This document shows positions 1 through 8,685 of a stretch of DNA of 55,845 bases, one piece after another. The stretch is from positions 1 to 55,845 of the forward strand of contig CBFHYJ010000006.1 in NCBI GenBank assembly GCA_965659945.1. Reading direction: 5' to 3'. The DNA comes from VMDJ01 sp965659945. GTDB lineage: Bacteria; Pseudomonadota; Gammaproteobacteria; Chromatiales; Chromatiaceae. Position 1 is the stretch's first letter. Each line of letters opens with the position of its first letter. The translations under genes and the position numbers were made by a program. The notes under the pieces are model-generated. The model saw only the letters and a list, made by a program, of their open reading frames with translations. It made no database searches and was not told where the DNA came from.

Positions 1-1212
1 CACTCGGAGCCCAAGCCGGGAAAGATCAGCGTTGAGGTAAGTAAGCCTACCGCTACAGCACGTGACCTTTCATTAGCTTATACCCCCGGTGTTGCTGAGC
101 CGGTTCGTAAGATCGCAGCGAATGCAGAAGATGCTTACAAGTACACCGCTAAGGGTAACTTGGTTGCTGTCATAACTGACGGTACCGCGGTACTCGGCTT
201 AGGCAATGTTGGCTCTCTTGCAGGCAAGCCAGTTATGGAAGGCAAGGGCGTGTTGTTCAAGCACTTTGCTGGCATTGATTGTTTCGATATCGAAGTCGAT
301 GCTGAGTCGCATCAAGACTTCATTGATACCTGTCGCCGTATTGCGCCAACCTTTGGTGGTATCAACTTAGAAGATATTGCAGCACCACATTGTTTTGATA
401 TTGAAGAAGCCTTGGTTGAGCAGTTGGACATCCCTGTGTTCCACGATGACCAGCATGGCACCGCAATTATTATCGCTGCAGGCTTGATGAATGCACTTGA
501 ACTGCAAGGTAAGCAGTTAAGTGATGCAACCATGGTGATCTTGGGTGCAGGCGCTGCAGGTATTGCCTCTGTTCGCTTGTTACATGCAATGGGCGCTAAT
601 CCAGATAAGATCATGATGATCGACCGTCAGGGTGTGATCTATCAAGGCCGCGATAATCTTAATAAACATAAAGAAAGTGTTGCAGCCAATACCGATAAGC
701 GCACGCTTGAAGAGGCAATGGAAGGGGCAGATGTCTTCATTGGTTTGTCAGGTCCCGATTTGATTAGCCCAGAAATGCTAGCTTCAATGGCACCTAAGCC
801 AGTGGTCATGGCGTTATCAAACCCAGTGCCAGAGATTCGTCCTGAAGTAGCGATGAAAGTGCGTGATGACATGATCATGGCAACCGGTCGTACCGATTAT
901 CCAAATCAAGTGAATAACGTATTGGGCTTCCCGTTCATCTTCCGTGGCGCGTTAGATGTAAGAGCATCAAAAATCACTCGTGAGATGCATATCGCTGCAG
1001 TGAATGCTTTGAAAGACTTAGCACGTGAGCCAGTGCCACAATCGGTACTAGATGCTTACGGTGCTGATGCAATGAGCTTCGGCCCAGAATACATTTTGCC
1101 AAAGCCATTAGATCCACGTTTGGGTGATGTACTACCTCCTGCGATTGCTCGCGCTGCAATTGATTCAGGCGTAGCACGTGGTGAGTGGCCAACGCATTAT
1201 CCAGCGAAATAA
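1..1212 (+). CDS. maeB: NADP-dependent malic enzyme, short form (5' partial)
   Basis: Oxidative decarboxylation of malate to pyruvate, giving NADPH; cytoplasmic. The reading frame is open from base 1 (HSEPKPGKISV...), so the start lies outside the window; about 403 codons are present. Malic enzyme motifs are visible: YTPGVAEPV, the TDGTAVLGLGNVG stretch, FHDDQHGTA, and the nucleotide-binding GAGAAGIAS. The protein stops at GEWPTHYPAK, about where the malic domain ends. E. coli MaeB continues into a phosphotransacetylase-like domain of over 300 residues, which is absent here. It is followed by gltA on the same strand after about 107 bases, which groups two reactions at the malate/pyruvate/citrate node. 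The family call is firm; the symbol is by domain similarity. Confidence 0.93.
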   Translation, partial: HSEPKPGKISVEVSKPTATARDLSLAYTPGVAEPVRKIAANAEDAYKYTAKGNLVAVITDGTAVLGLGNVGSLAGKPVMEGKGVLFKHFAGIDCFDIEVDAESHQDFIDTCRRIAPTFGGINLEDIAAPHCFDIEEALVEQLDIPVFHDDQHGTAIIIAAGLMNALELQGKQLSDATMVILGAGAAGIASVRLLHAMGANPDKIMMIDRQGVIYQGRDNLNKHKESVAANTDKRTLEEAMEGADVFIGLSGPDLISPEMLASMAPKPVVMALSNPVPEIRPEVAMKVRDDMIMATGRTDYPNQVNNVLGFPFIFRGALDVRASKITREMHIAAVNALKDLAREPVPQSVLDAYGADAMSFGPEYILPKPLDPRLGDVLPPAIARAAIDSGVARGEWPTHYPAK

Positions 1213-1319
1213 CATAGCGTTATTAAAGACTTTCATTTTTGCTTAACAGTTCAACTGCTAGGCTTAAATCCACCAAAAAAGGGGACGCGTAGATCATGGT
1301 CTATGCAGGTGAGGAAAAG

Positions 1320-2612
1320 ATGTCAGATAAGAAAGCAACGTTTCAGATAGAAGGCCAAGATGCCATTGAGTTACCAATTCACTCGGGTACCCAGGGCCCT
1401 GATTGCGTTGATGTGACTGCGCTTTATAAAAACTCTGGCGTTTTTACCTATGACCCAGGCTTTATGTCGACCGGAAGCTGCGATAGCTCAATTACCTACA
1501 TCGACGGCGATGAAGGTGTTTTGCAATACCGTGGTTACCCCATTGAGCAGTTAGCCGAAAAGTCATCTTTCTTAGAAGTCAGCTATTTGTTGATGCATGG
1601 TGAGCTGCCAACACAAGAACAGCTCTCTCATTATCAAGAACGCATCATGCACTACACTTTGATGAATGAATCACTTTTGCGATTCTTCGAAGGTTTCCAT
1701 CATGACGCCCACCCCATGGCGATGATGAGTGGTGTGGTTAGTTCATTGTCAGCTTTCTATCACGACCGTGTTGATATCCATAACCCAGAGCACCGTGAGC
1801 TAAGTGCTTTGCGCTTAATTGCAAAGCTGCCAACCATTGCAGCGGTGTCGTATAAGCACAATACCGGCTTGCCGATTCTTTATCCGCGTAATGATTTGAG
1901 CTTCACCGGTAACTTCCTACGCATGATGTTTGGAACGCCGTGTGAAGAGTATGTTGTTGATCCGCTTGCAGAGCACGCGCTTGACCTGTTGTTTATCTTG
2001 CACGCAGATCATGAGCAAAACGCATCAACTTCAACCGTTCGTCTAGCGGGCAGCTCAGGTGCTAACCCCTTTGCGGTTATCGGTGCAGGCATTGCCTCTT
2101 TATGGGGTCCTGCGCATGGTGGTGCAAACGAAGCGGTATTGCACATGCTGGCTGAGATTGGCTCTGTAGATAACATCGAGAAGTACATCGCAAAAGCGAA
2201 AGATAAGAATGATCCATTCCGCTTAATGGGCTTTGGTCACCGCGTTTATAAAAACTATGATCCTCGTGCAAAAATTATTCGTAAGGTGTGCCACGAAGTA
2301 CTCGATAAATTAGCGGATAAAAACAATCCATTGTTTGAGCTTGCAATGCGTCTTGAAGAGATTGCGACTAACGATGAATACTTCGTAAAGCGCGGTCTCT
2401 ACCCGAATGTCGATTTCTACTCAGGCATTATCTATCGTGCATTGGGCATTCCAGAAAGTATGTTTACCGTTATGTTTGCTATTGGCCGTACAGCAGGCTG
2501 GGTAAGTCATTGGATGGAAATGCTTGATGACCCTAAGCACCGCATTGGTCGTCCACGCCAGCTATACAAAGGGGAAAAGGCGCGCGATTACGTGCCAATG
2601 GACAAGCGCTAA
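1320..2612 (+). CDS. gltA: Citrate synthase (type II)
   Basis: Condenses acetyl-CoA and oxaloacetate to citrate, the entry step of the TCA cycle. The 430-residue length and the N-terminal beta domain (YIDGDEGVLQYRGYPI) fit the hexameric Gram-negative type. Catalytic regions are visible: LHADHEQNAST, WGPAHGGANEA and GFGHRVYKNYDPRA. I chose ATG 1320, which follows GAGGAAAAG at a normal spacing. An in-frame ATG at 1296 would add eight residues (MVYAGEEK) not usual in the family. The stop codon abuts the stop codon of the converging mrcA gene with no base between them. Confidence 0.97.
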   Translation: MSDKKATFQIEGQDAIELPIHSGTQGPDCVDVTALYKNSGVFTYDPGFMSTGSCDSSITYIDGDEGVLQYRGYPIEQLAEKSSFLEVSYLLMHGELPTQEQLSHYQERIMHYTLMNESLLRFFEGFHHDAHPMAMMSGVVSSLSAFYHDRVDIHNPEHRELSALRLIAKLPTIAAVSYKHNTGLPILYPRNDLSFTGNFLRMMFGTPCEEYVVDPLAEHALDLLFILHADHEQNASTSTVRLAGSSGANPFAVIGAGIASLWGPAHGGANEAVLHMLAEIGSVDNIEKYIAKAKDKNDPFRLMGFGHRVYKNYDPRAKIIRKVCHEVLDKLADKNNPLFELAMRLEEIATNDEYFVKRGLYPNVDFYSGIIYRALGIPESMFTVMFAIGRTAGWVSHWMEMLDDPKHRIGRPRQLYKGEKARDYVPMDKR

Positions 2613-4988
2613 TTAGAACAAGCCTGACTTCTGAGTGCTTGGTGCTTGAGGCTTGCTGCCTTTAGTAGGATTAGCTGTCTGAGTATTCATTAACTCAGGC
2701 ACTTCTGATTCGCGGAAGTGCTCAAACATCGCATCTTTGAATTCCGTTGGTACGCGTAAGCCCGTCTTAGGATCAATACGAACGGTCACCACACCTTCAG
2801 GCGGACGAGGTGGCTCATCTTTGATGTCTGCCAGTGCAACGCGCATATAGTCGACCCATGCTGGTAAAGCAGTCTTACCACCAAATTCATTTCGACCTAA
2901 CTTGCCGTTGTCATCAAAGCCAACCCAAACATTAGTTACGATCGATTGATTAAAACCGTTAAACCAAGCATCTCGTTGATCATTGGTGGTGCCGGTTTTG
3001 CCCGCTATATCTTTGCGCTTTAACGCCTTTGCTTTGCGCCCAGTACCTTCCTGAATAACGTCCTGCATCATCGAGTACATCAAGAAACGGTTTTGTGAAG
3101 AAATTGTGCGAGGTGCCAGTTTCATCTCAAGTGATTCATTGCAGTTGTCGCAAGCAATAAACGGAGAGGCTTCTTCAATGATTTTGTCGCCTTGTTCGAT
3201 TCGATCAATATAGTAAGGCTCTACCAAGAAGCCGCCATTAGCTAATACGGCATAACCTTTGGCCATCTGCCATGGTGTGACATTAGCGCTACCTAAAGAC
3301 AGCGAAAGATTGTTGGGTAGTTCTGTGGGCTCAAATCCAAAATTACGCAGGTGCTTTAACGTGTGCTTTAAACCAATAGTGCGCAGCAAGCGAATCGATA
3401 CAAGATTACGTGATTTGGTTAGCGCAAAACGTATACGCGTAGGGCCGAAAAATTTACCTGAGTAATTTTCTGGGCGCCAAGAGCTTTCAAGGCCAGCATC
3501 CTCAAATACAACGGGCGCATCGTTGACCAAGCTAGCCGAAGTGAAGCCTTTCTCTAGTGCGGCAGAGTATATAAAGGGCTTAAAGCCAGAGCCTGGTTGT
3601 CTGATGGCTTGGGTCACGTGATTGAATTTATTCTCATAAAAGTCATAACCACCGACCAAGGATAAAACCCCACCATCTTTGGCATCTAAAGAAATCAAAG
3701 CCGCAGAGGCTTTTGGAATTTGTCGCAGCTGCCAAGCTTTAGTCTTTGGATGGCGGACTAAACGAATGATGTCGCCTTCTTTTAGAATGTCAGCAGCGAT
3801 TTTAGGCTTTGGACCACGCGCATCTTGATTGATATGTGCGCGAGCCCAGTTCATCCCTTCCCAAGTCAGCGAATCAATTTCACCATTACCTAAATAAAGC
3901 TGAACACTTTGTTCATCAACACGTGTTACTAGAGCGGGCATGAGATCACCAACTAAAGCTGTGTCGCGCAGAATGTTATTCCAGGCTAAGGGGCCGCCAT
4001 CAAGAGAAACATTCGTTTCAGCGCCTTGATAGCCATGACGAAGAGAGTAGTCATCCAATACATCGCGAATAGCGAGATTGGCAGCAGCTTGGTTTTTGCT
4101 CAGGATAGAGGTGTAGACCTTATAGCCGGATGTGTAGGCATCATTACCAAAACGATTAACCAGTTCTGCACGCACCATCTCTGCGACATAAGGAGCTTCA
4201 AGTTCTACAGGGGGGGCATAACGACGTGCTGATATATCTGCCGCCGCTGCCTCGTCATGCTGTGTTTGAGTGATGTGCTCAAGCTCTAACATGCGACGTA
4301 AGACATAGTTACGGCGTTGCTTAGCACGGGTTGGATTCGCAAGAGGGTTGCTGGCCGAAGGTGCTTTTGGAAGGCCTGCGATAGTCGCGGTCTCTGCCAA
4401 GGTTAGTTCATGTGGCAAACGACCGTAATAAACCAAAGAGGCAGCACCAACACCATAGGCGCGTGCGCCAAGATAAATCTTATTGAGATAAAGCATTAAG
4501 ATTTCATCCTTAGTCAGATCTTGTTCGATCTTGAACGAAAGAAAAATCTCATAGAGCTTTCGCATGTAGGTCTTTTTGCGCGTTAAATAAAAGTTACGTG
4601 CAACCTGCATGGTGATCGTGCTGCCGCCCTGGCGTCGCTCACCGGTTGCGATCAGCTTCAGACCTGCACGAACGAGACCAAAGAAATCGACGCCGGGGTG
4701 TGAATAAAAATCGTTATCTTCGGCAGACAAAAACGCCTGAACCATTTGCTCAGGAACTTCATCGCGCTTTAACGGCGTGCGACGTTTTTCACCATATTCA
4801 GCAATAAGTAAACCATCGCGGCTATAAACCTTAAGTGGGACTTGCAGCTGGACGGATTTCAGCTCGTCGGTATCCGGCAAATTCGGAACAATAAAAATAA
4901 AGGACGCAATAACACCCACTAAAAAGAGCGCAATGCCAAGAATGGCGAGGCGTTTAAACCAGCGAACGAATCCATTTGTGCCGAGCAT
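2613..4988 (-). CDS. mrcA: Penicillin-binding protein 1A
   Basis: Bifunctional peptidoglycan glycosyltransferase/transpeptidase anchored in the inner membrane. One N-terminal membrane segment (LAILGIALFLVGVIASFIF) is followed by a glycosyltransferase 51 domain (AEDNDFYSHPGVD, QGGSTITMQVARN, LYLNKIYLGARAYGVG). Next comes an OB-like insert, then a transpeptidase domain with serine motif SGFKPF, a SRN motif and KTGTTND. About 791 residues, normal for PBP1A. I prefer ATG 4988, with AAAGG about ten bases upstream. The TTG at 5015 would have its AAGGA directly against the start. Divergent from pilM, as in many gammaproteobacteria. Confidence 0.96.
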   Translation of the reverse strand: MLGTNGFVRWFKRLAILGIALFLVGVIASFIFIVPNLPDTDELKSVQLQVPLKVYSRDGLLIAEYGEKRRTPLKRDEVPEQMVQAFLSAEDNDFYSHPGVDFFGLVRAGLKLIATGERRQGGSTITMQVARNFYLTRKKTYMRKLYEIFLSFKIEQDLTKDEILMLYLNKIYLGARAYGVGAASLVYYGRLPHELTLAETATIAGLPKAPSASNPLANPTRAKQRRNYVLRRMLELEHITQTQHDEAAAADISARRYAPPVELEAPYVAEMVRAELVNRFGNDAYTSGYKVYTSILSKNQAAANLAIRDVLDDYSLRHGYQGAETNVSLDGGPLAWNNILRDTALVGDLMPALVTRVDEQSVQLYLGNGEIDSLTWEGMNWARAHINQDARGPKPKIAADILKEGDIIRLVRHPKTKAWQLRQIPKASAALISLDAKDGGVLSLVGGYDFYENKFNHVTQAIRQPGSGFKPFIYSAALEKGFTSASLVNDAPVVFEDAGLESSWRPENYSGKFFGPTRIRFALTKSRNLVSIRLLRTIGLKHTLKHLRNFGFEPTELPNNLSLSLGSANVTPWQMAKGYAVLANGGFLVEPYYIDRIEQGDKIIEEASPFIACDNCNESLEMKLAPRTISSQNRFLMYSMMQDVIQEGTGRKAKALKRKDIAGKTGTTNDQRDAWFNGFNQSIVTNVWVGFDDNGKLGRNEFGGKTALPAWVDYMRVALADIKDEPPRPPEGVVTVRIDPKTGLRVPTEFKDAMFEHFRESEVPELMNTQTANPTKGSKPQAPSTQKSGLF

Positions 4989-5139
4989 GCCTTGAGAGCC
5001 TTTGAAACGTAACAATCCTTAATAGAGAGCACATGTTAACAGCCGATTAAAGAAGAAGTTAATTCCTGCCGAAAAAGAGATCCAAAATTTAGGTAATAGG
5101 CTGTTATGAGGTCTCCGAAAGGTGGTTACAGAATAAGAA

Positions 5140-6206
5140 ATGGGAATTTTCACGAAAAACTGGATAAGCAATATTGGACTGGATGTCAGCTCTACCGCAG
5201 TCAAGCTATTGGAATTTGGTAAAGAATTTGTCGATAACGAGACGCGTTATCGCATTCTTAGTTATGCCGTTGTTCCGCTTCCAACCAATGCGATTGTGGA
5301 AAAGTCGGTTGCCGATGTTGAAGCGGTTATGGAAGCAATCGAGTCAGCACTAGAGAAGACCAAAGTTCGCACCAAGCATGCTGTGGTCGCAGTGGCCGGT
5401 AGCTCAGTGATTAATAAGGTAATTTCCTTATCCGCATCACTAACTCGCACAGAGCTCGATGCACAGATTCATATTGCTGTTGAGCAACATATTCCTTACC
5501 CGCTCAGTGAGGTTCGTTTCGATTATGACATTCTCGGCCCGTCAGATCACAGTGATGAATTGATGGACGTGCTGATTGTTGCATCGCGTAAAGAAACCGT
5601 CGATTCGCTGATGCAAGCAGTTGAAGGTGCGGGGCTTGAGTGCGAGGTGGTCGATATTGAAGCCTATGCCGTTGAGCGTGCAGCTCAGCTGCTCGATTTT
5701 TCAAGTTTCGGTGTTAATCCATCTGTGATCGCTATGGCAGATATTGGTGCTACTACGATGACGCTGGATGTTCTGCAAGATGGTCGAGCTATCTATACCC
5801 GAGAGCAGAACTTCGGTGGCTCAATGCTGACCGAACAAATTCAATCTCGATATGGCATGAGTAAGGAAGAAGCCGGCGCAGCGAAAAAGCTTGGCGGCTT
5901 GCCAGAAGATTATGAAATGGAGCTGCTATCGCCCTTTAAAGATTCATTGGTGCAGCAATCAATCGTGCAGTGCAGTTTTTTTACACCGCTAAGCAAGTCA
6001 AAGAGATTGATGTACTCGTTCTCTCAGGTGGTTGCGCCATGATGGAAGGCATTGAGGATCTGGTCTCAGAGCGCCTAGGTATTCCAACTAAGATAGCTCG
6101 CCCGTTTGAAACGATGGCGATTGGTAAGAACGTGGATATCAATGCCTTATTAAAAGATTCACCCGCGATGATGGTTTCAGCAGGCTTGGCGATGAGGGAT
6201 TTATAA
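5140..6206 (+). pseudogene. pilM: Type IV pilus inner-membrane platform protein PilM, frameshifted
   Basis: PilM is an actin-like cytoplasmic ATPase-fold protein that binds the N-terminus of PilN and couples the pilus motor to the PilNOP alignment complex. The first frame (5140-6042) begins with the normal PilM start (WISNIGLDVSSTAVKLLEF, the PilN-binding and nucleotide region), but after FKDSLVQQ it runs into unrelated residues and stops. The family's C-terminal part (VQFFYTAKQVKEIDVLVLSGG) continues in the +3 frame to 6206. Adding one A near 5958 restores QQINRAVQFFYTAKQ and a 355-residue protein, the usual PilM length. So one base is missing at about 5953-5958. The cause is either a true mutation or a sequencing error; neighbours are in register with a normal start for pilN directly after. 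Confidence 0.9.
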
Positions 6207-6800
6207 ATGACCAAAATAAATCTTCTTCCCTGGCGTGAAAAAGCCAAAGTCGAAAGATTAAAGCAGTTCTATTTGCTGTTGGGTTTTGGTGCTGGCGTTG
6301 GCGTCATCATCATTGGCATCTGGTTCACCATTCTGAGTTCAACAGTTTCTACTCAGAACGACCGTAATAACTTCCTTGGTAAAGAAATTGCTGCGCTAGA
6401 TGTTCGACTCGGTGAAGTGAAAAAGCTAAAAGAGAAAAAACAAAATCTTACTGATCGGATTAACGTCATCGTTGCCCTTCAAGAGGAGCGCTCAAGCACG
6501 GTTCGTTTCTTTGATCAGCTCGTTGATGCGGTGCCAGAGGGCATCCAACTGACCTCACTTAGCACAGCTAATTACAGCGTGACGCTAAATGGTAATGCTG
6601 AGTCACACGGTCGCGTGTCGAATCTGATGGATAACATTGATCAAAGCAAAGATCTGCGTATTCCAACCTTACAGGTGGTTCAGCAGCAAGGAAAAACACA
6701 ATCTGGCTTGCAACAGTTCTCAGTGATTACAGAACAAAAGCATGCGGAAGCCATGGTGGCTGCAAAAGCGCCCGCAAAAACAAAGCGGAAGAAGAAATGA
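6207..6800 (+). CDS. pilN: Type IV pilus alignment protein PilN
   Basis: PilN bridges cytoplasmic PilM and periplasmic PilO in the pilus alignment complex. The protein starts with the PilM-binding motif MTKINLLPWRE, then has one membrane segment (about residues 22-45: FYLLLGFGAGVGVIIIGIWF), a coiled coil (VRLGEVKKLKEKKQNL) and a small ferredoxin-like periplasmic domain (QLTSLSTANYSVTLNG). The tail is lysine-rich (APAKTKRKKK). Length 197 residues, typical. It starts directly after the pilM stop and overlaps pilO by four bases, so the operon is translationally coupled and this gene itself is intact. Confidence 0.95.
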   Translation: MTKINLLPWREKAKVERLKQFYLLLGFGAGVGVIIIGIWFTILSSTVSTQNDRNNFLGKEIAALDVRLGEVKKLKEKKQNLTDRINVIVALQEERSSTVRFFDQLVDAVPEGIQLTSLSTANYSVTLNGNAESHGRVSNLMDNIDQSKDLRIPTLQVVQQQGKTQSGLQQFSVITEQKHAEAMVAAKAPAKTKRKKK

Positions 6801-7402
6801 ACTGGCAAGACATCAATAACATGAATGTAAATCTTGATATATCAGAAGCAGGCGAGTGGCCGGCAGCGGTTAAGCAAGCGCTTGCTGTGATCGTTGGCAT
6901 CCTGCTTTTAGTTGGCGCCTATTACGGGTTCATGGCATCGAAATACGAGTCATTAGAAAAGCTATGCCAGACTGAAGCGAAACTCAAAGTCGAGTATGTG
7001 GAAAAAGAAGCGCAGGCTTCACTGTTAGAGCAGTATCAAGAACAACTTGCCGAAATGGAAAAGTCACTAGGCGACTTGGTACGCCAGTTGCCTGACCAAG
7101 CGGAAGTAGCAAGCCTGTTGGTTGACGTATCTCAAACCGGCTTGGCATCAGGTCTAGAATTTGAATTATTCCAACCACAAGCCGAAGTGCCGCAGGACTT
7201 CTATACCGAGCTACCTATTCGGTTACGTGTTGTGGGTGGTTTTCATGAAATGGGTGTATTTGCCGGAGGCTTAGCGGCATTGCCTCGTATCGTGACGTTG
7301 CATGACATCAAAATTACAGCAGCTAAAGGCAACACGTCGCAGCTAACAATGGATGCGCTGGCGAAAACCTATCGCTACTCATTAGAGGGAGCGAAGAAAT
7401 GA
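6797..7402 (+). CDS. pilO: Type IV pilus alignment protein PilO
   Basis: Inner-membrane partner of PilN in the PilMNOP complex. Predicted topology: cytoplasmic N-terminus, one membrane segment (about residues 27-47: ALAVIVGILLLVGAYYGFM), a coiled coil (KVEYVEKEAQASLLEQYQEQ) and a C-terminal ferredoxin-like domain with the conserved ELPIRLRVVGGFHEMGVF and LPRIVTLHDIKI stretches. Length 201 residues. It overlaps pilN and the following pilP-derived gene by four bases each. Intact, although both its PilM partner and the downstream secretin are damaged. Confidence 0.95.
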   Translation: MNWQDINNMNVNLDISEAGEWPAAVKQALAVIVGILLLVGAYYGFMASKYESLEKLCQTEAKLKVEYVEKEAQASLLEQYQEQLAEMEKSLGDLVRQLPDQAEVASLLVDVSQTGLASGLEFELFQPQAEVPQDFYTELPIRLRVVGGFHEMGVFAGGLAALPRIVTLHDIKITAAKGNTSQLTMDALAKTYRYSLEGAKK

Positions 7403-8067
7403 TCAAAAAGTTATTAGCCTTAACAGCAATGAGTGCTTTTTTATCAGGTTGCTTTAGCTCAAGCACATCTGATCTTGAGAAGTTTGTTGAAGATACCAAA
7501 GCAAGAATGCCTAAAAAGCTCGAACCATTGCCAATGATTCCCGAGGTAATGCGTTTGGCGTATGACCCAGCGAGACGCCGCAACCCTTTTGATCCTATTC
7601 CTGATAGAACATTGGTATTAGGTGGCATTCAAGCAGGCCCAACACCCGATCAGGATCGTGCGCGCGAATATCTAGAACAATTTCCGCTAGACACCATGCG
7701 CATGGTCGGCGTTCTTGAGCAGCAAGGTACACGCTGGGGGTTGATTCGAGCCCAAGACGGAGCAATCCATCGTGTAAGCAAAGGTGCTTATATGGGGCAG
7801 AACCACGGACACATTACAGATGTGAAGCTAGATGAAATTGTGCTGACCGAGTTAAAAACAACCGTTCTTGTTAAGAATGGTGAGACCGTTGTGCTCGGCG
7901 GCGTATTTGAAAAAGAAGAATCGCGCTTGCAGGGCCGCATCCCATTCTTTGGCGATTTGCCTTATGTAGGCTTCATGTTTCAGAATGAATACATTGTGGA
8001 TGAAACTAACGAGTTGTTAATTTTTATCACGCCAAAGATCCTCTCGGACACAGTCGCCTTCCGTTAA
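7399..8067 (+). pseudogene. PilP-PilQ fusion remnant: pilP joined in frame to the last ~70 codons of pilQ
   Basis: Residues 1 to about 152 are PilP, the lipoprotein linking PilNO to the secretin: a lipobox ending in Cys18 (FLSGC), then DLEKFVEDTKAR, RRNPFDP and a domain with MRMVGVLEQQG and GAYMGQNHGHI. After LTEL the sequence becomes the C-terminus of the outer-membrane secretin PilQ (TTVLVKNGETVVLGG, IPFFGDLPYVGFMF, NELLIFITPKILSDT). Missing are the last ~25 PilP residues and all of PilQ except its end, including the AMIN and N domains and most of the pore. From usual family sizes this is a deletion of roughly 2 kb that kept the frame. No other pilQ sequence lies between here and aroK. It could be a genuine deletion or an assembly collapse. 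Confidence 0.88.
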
Positions 8068-8116
8068 TTTGCCTTTCACAGTTGCCAGAACCTAAGTGTT
8101 CTGGCATATCTGTGTC

Positions 8117-8629
8117 ATGGCTAAACCAAATCGTATTTTTTTGATCGGGCCCATGGGCACCGGTAAGACCACTGTGGGTAAAACACTCTCGGCTCAACTT
8201 GGCTTCGAGTTCATCGATTCTGACCAAGAAATTCAAGATCGTACCGGCGTTGATATCCCAACAATATTTGAATTTGAGGGTGAAGAAGGTTTTCGTGACC
8301 GTGAAGAAGCGGTGATTGATGATCTCACTCAGCTAGAAAATCATGTGCTCGCAACAGGCGGAGGGGCTGTACTTCGTCCTAAGAACCGTCAGCATCTTTC
8401 AGCTCGTGGAATTGTTTTCTTTCTTGAATGTACGCCCGAGCAGCAGTACGAACGGACTTTTCGGGATAAAAAGCGCCCCCTGATTCAAACCGAAGACCCA
8501 TTGGCTCGCCTTAGAGAACTGATGGAAATCCGTTTGCCGCTCTACAAAGAAACAGCGGATTACACAATTTCTACAGAAGGGCGCTCAGCTGCGGTCGTTT
8601 CTCGCGAAATCATGGATATCATCGCTTAG
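8117..8629 (+). CDS. aroK: Shikimate kinase
   Basis: Phosphorylates shikimate to shikimate-3-phosphate in aromatic amino acid synthesis; cytoplasmic. The P-loop is GPMGTGKTTVGK near the N-terminus. Shikimate-binding residues appear in DSDQEIQDRTG, FRDREE and ATGGGAVLRP, and the LID region is FRDKKRPLI. About 170 residues, normal. I chose ATG 8117 (MAKPNRIFLIG); an in-frame GTG at 8096 would add seven atypical residues. It lies 49 bases after the pilP-pilQ remnant and upstream of aroB, the standard pilQ-aroK-aroB order. Confidence 0.95.
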   Translation: MAKPNRIFLIGPMGTGKTTVGKTLSAQLGFEFIDSDQEIQDRTGVDIPTIFEFEGEEGFRDREEAVIDDLTQLENHVLATGGGAVLRPKNRQHLSARGIVFFLECTPEQQYERTFRDKKRPLIQTEDPLARLRELMEIRLPLYKETADYTISTEGRSAAVVSREIMDIIA

Positions 8630-8685
8630 GCTTTTCTCGCCCCGACGCTTTTGAAACAATAGCCGAAATACACTTTGAGAATTCC

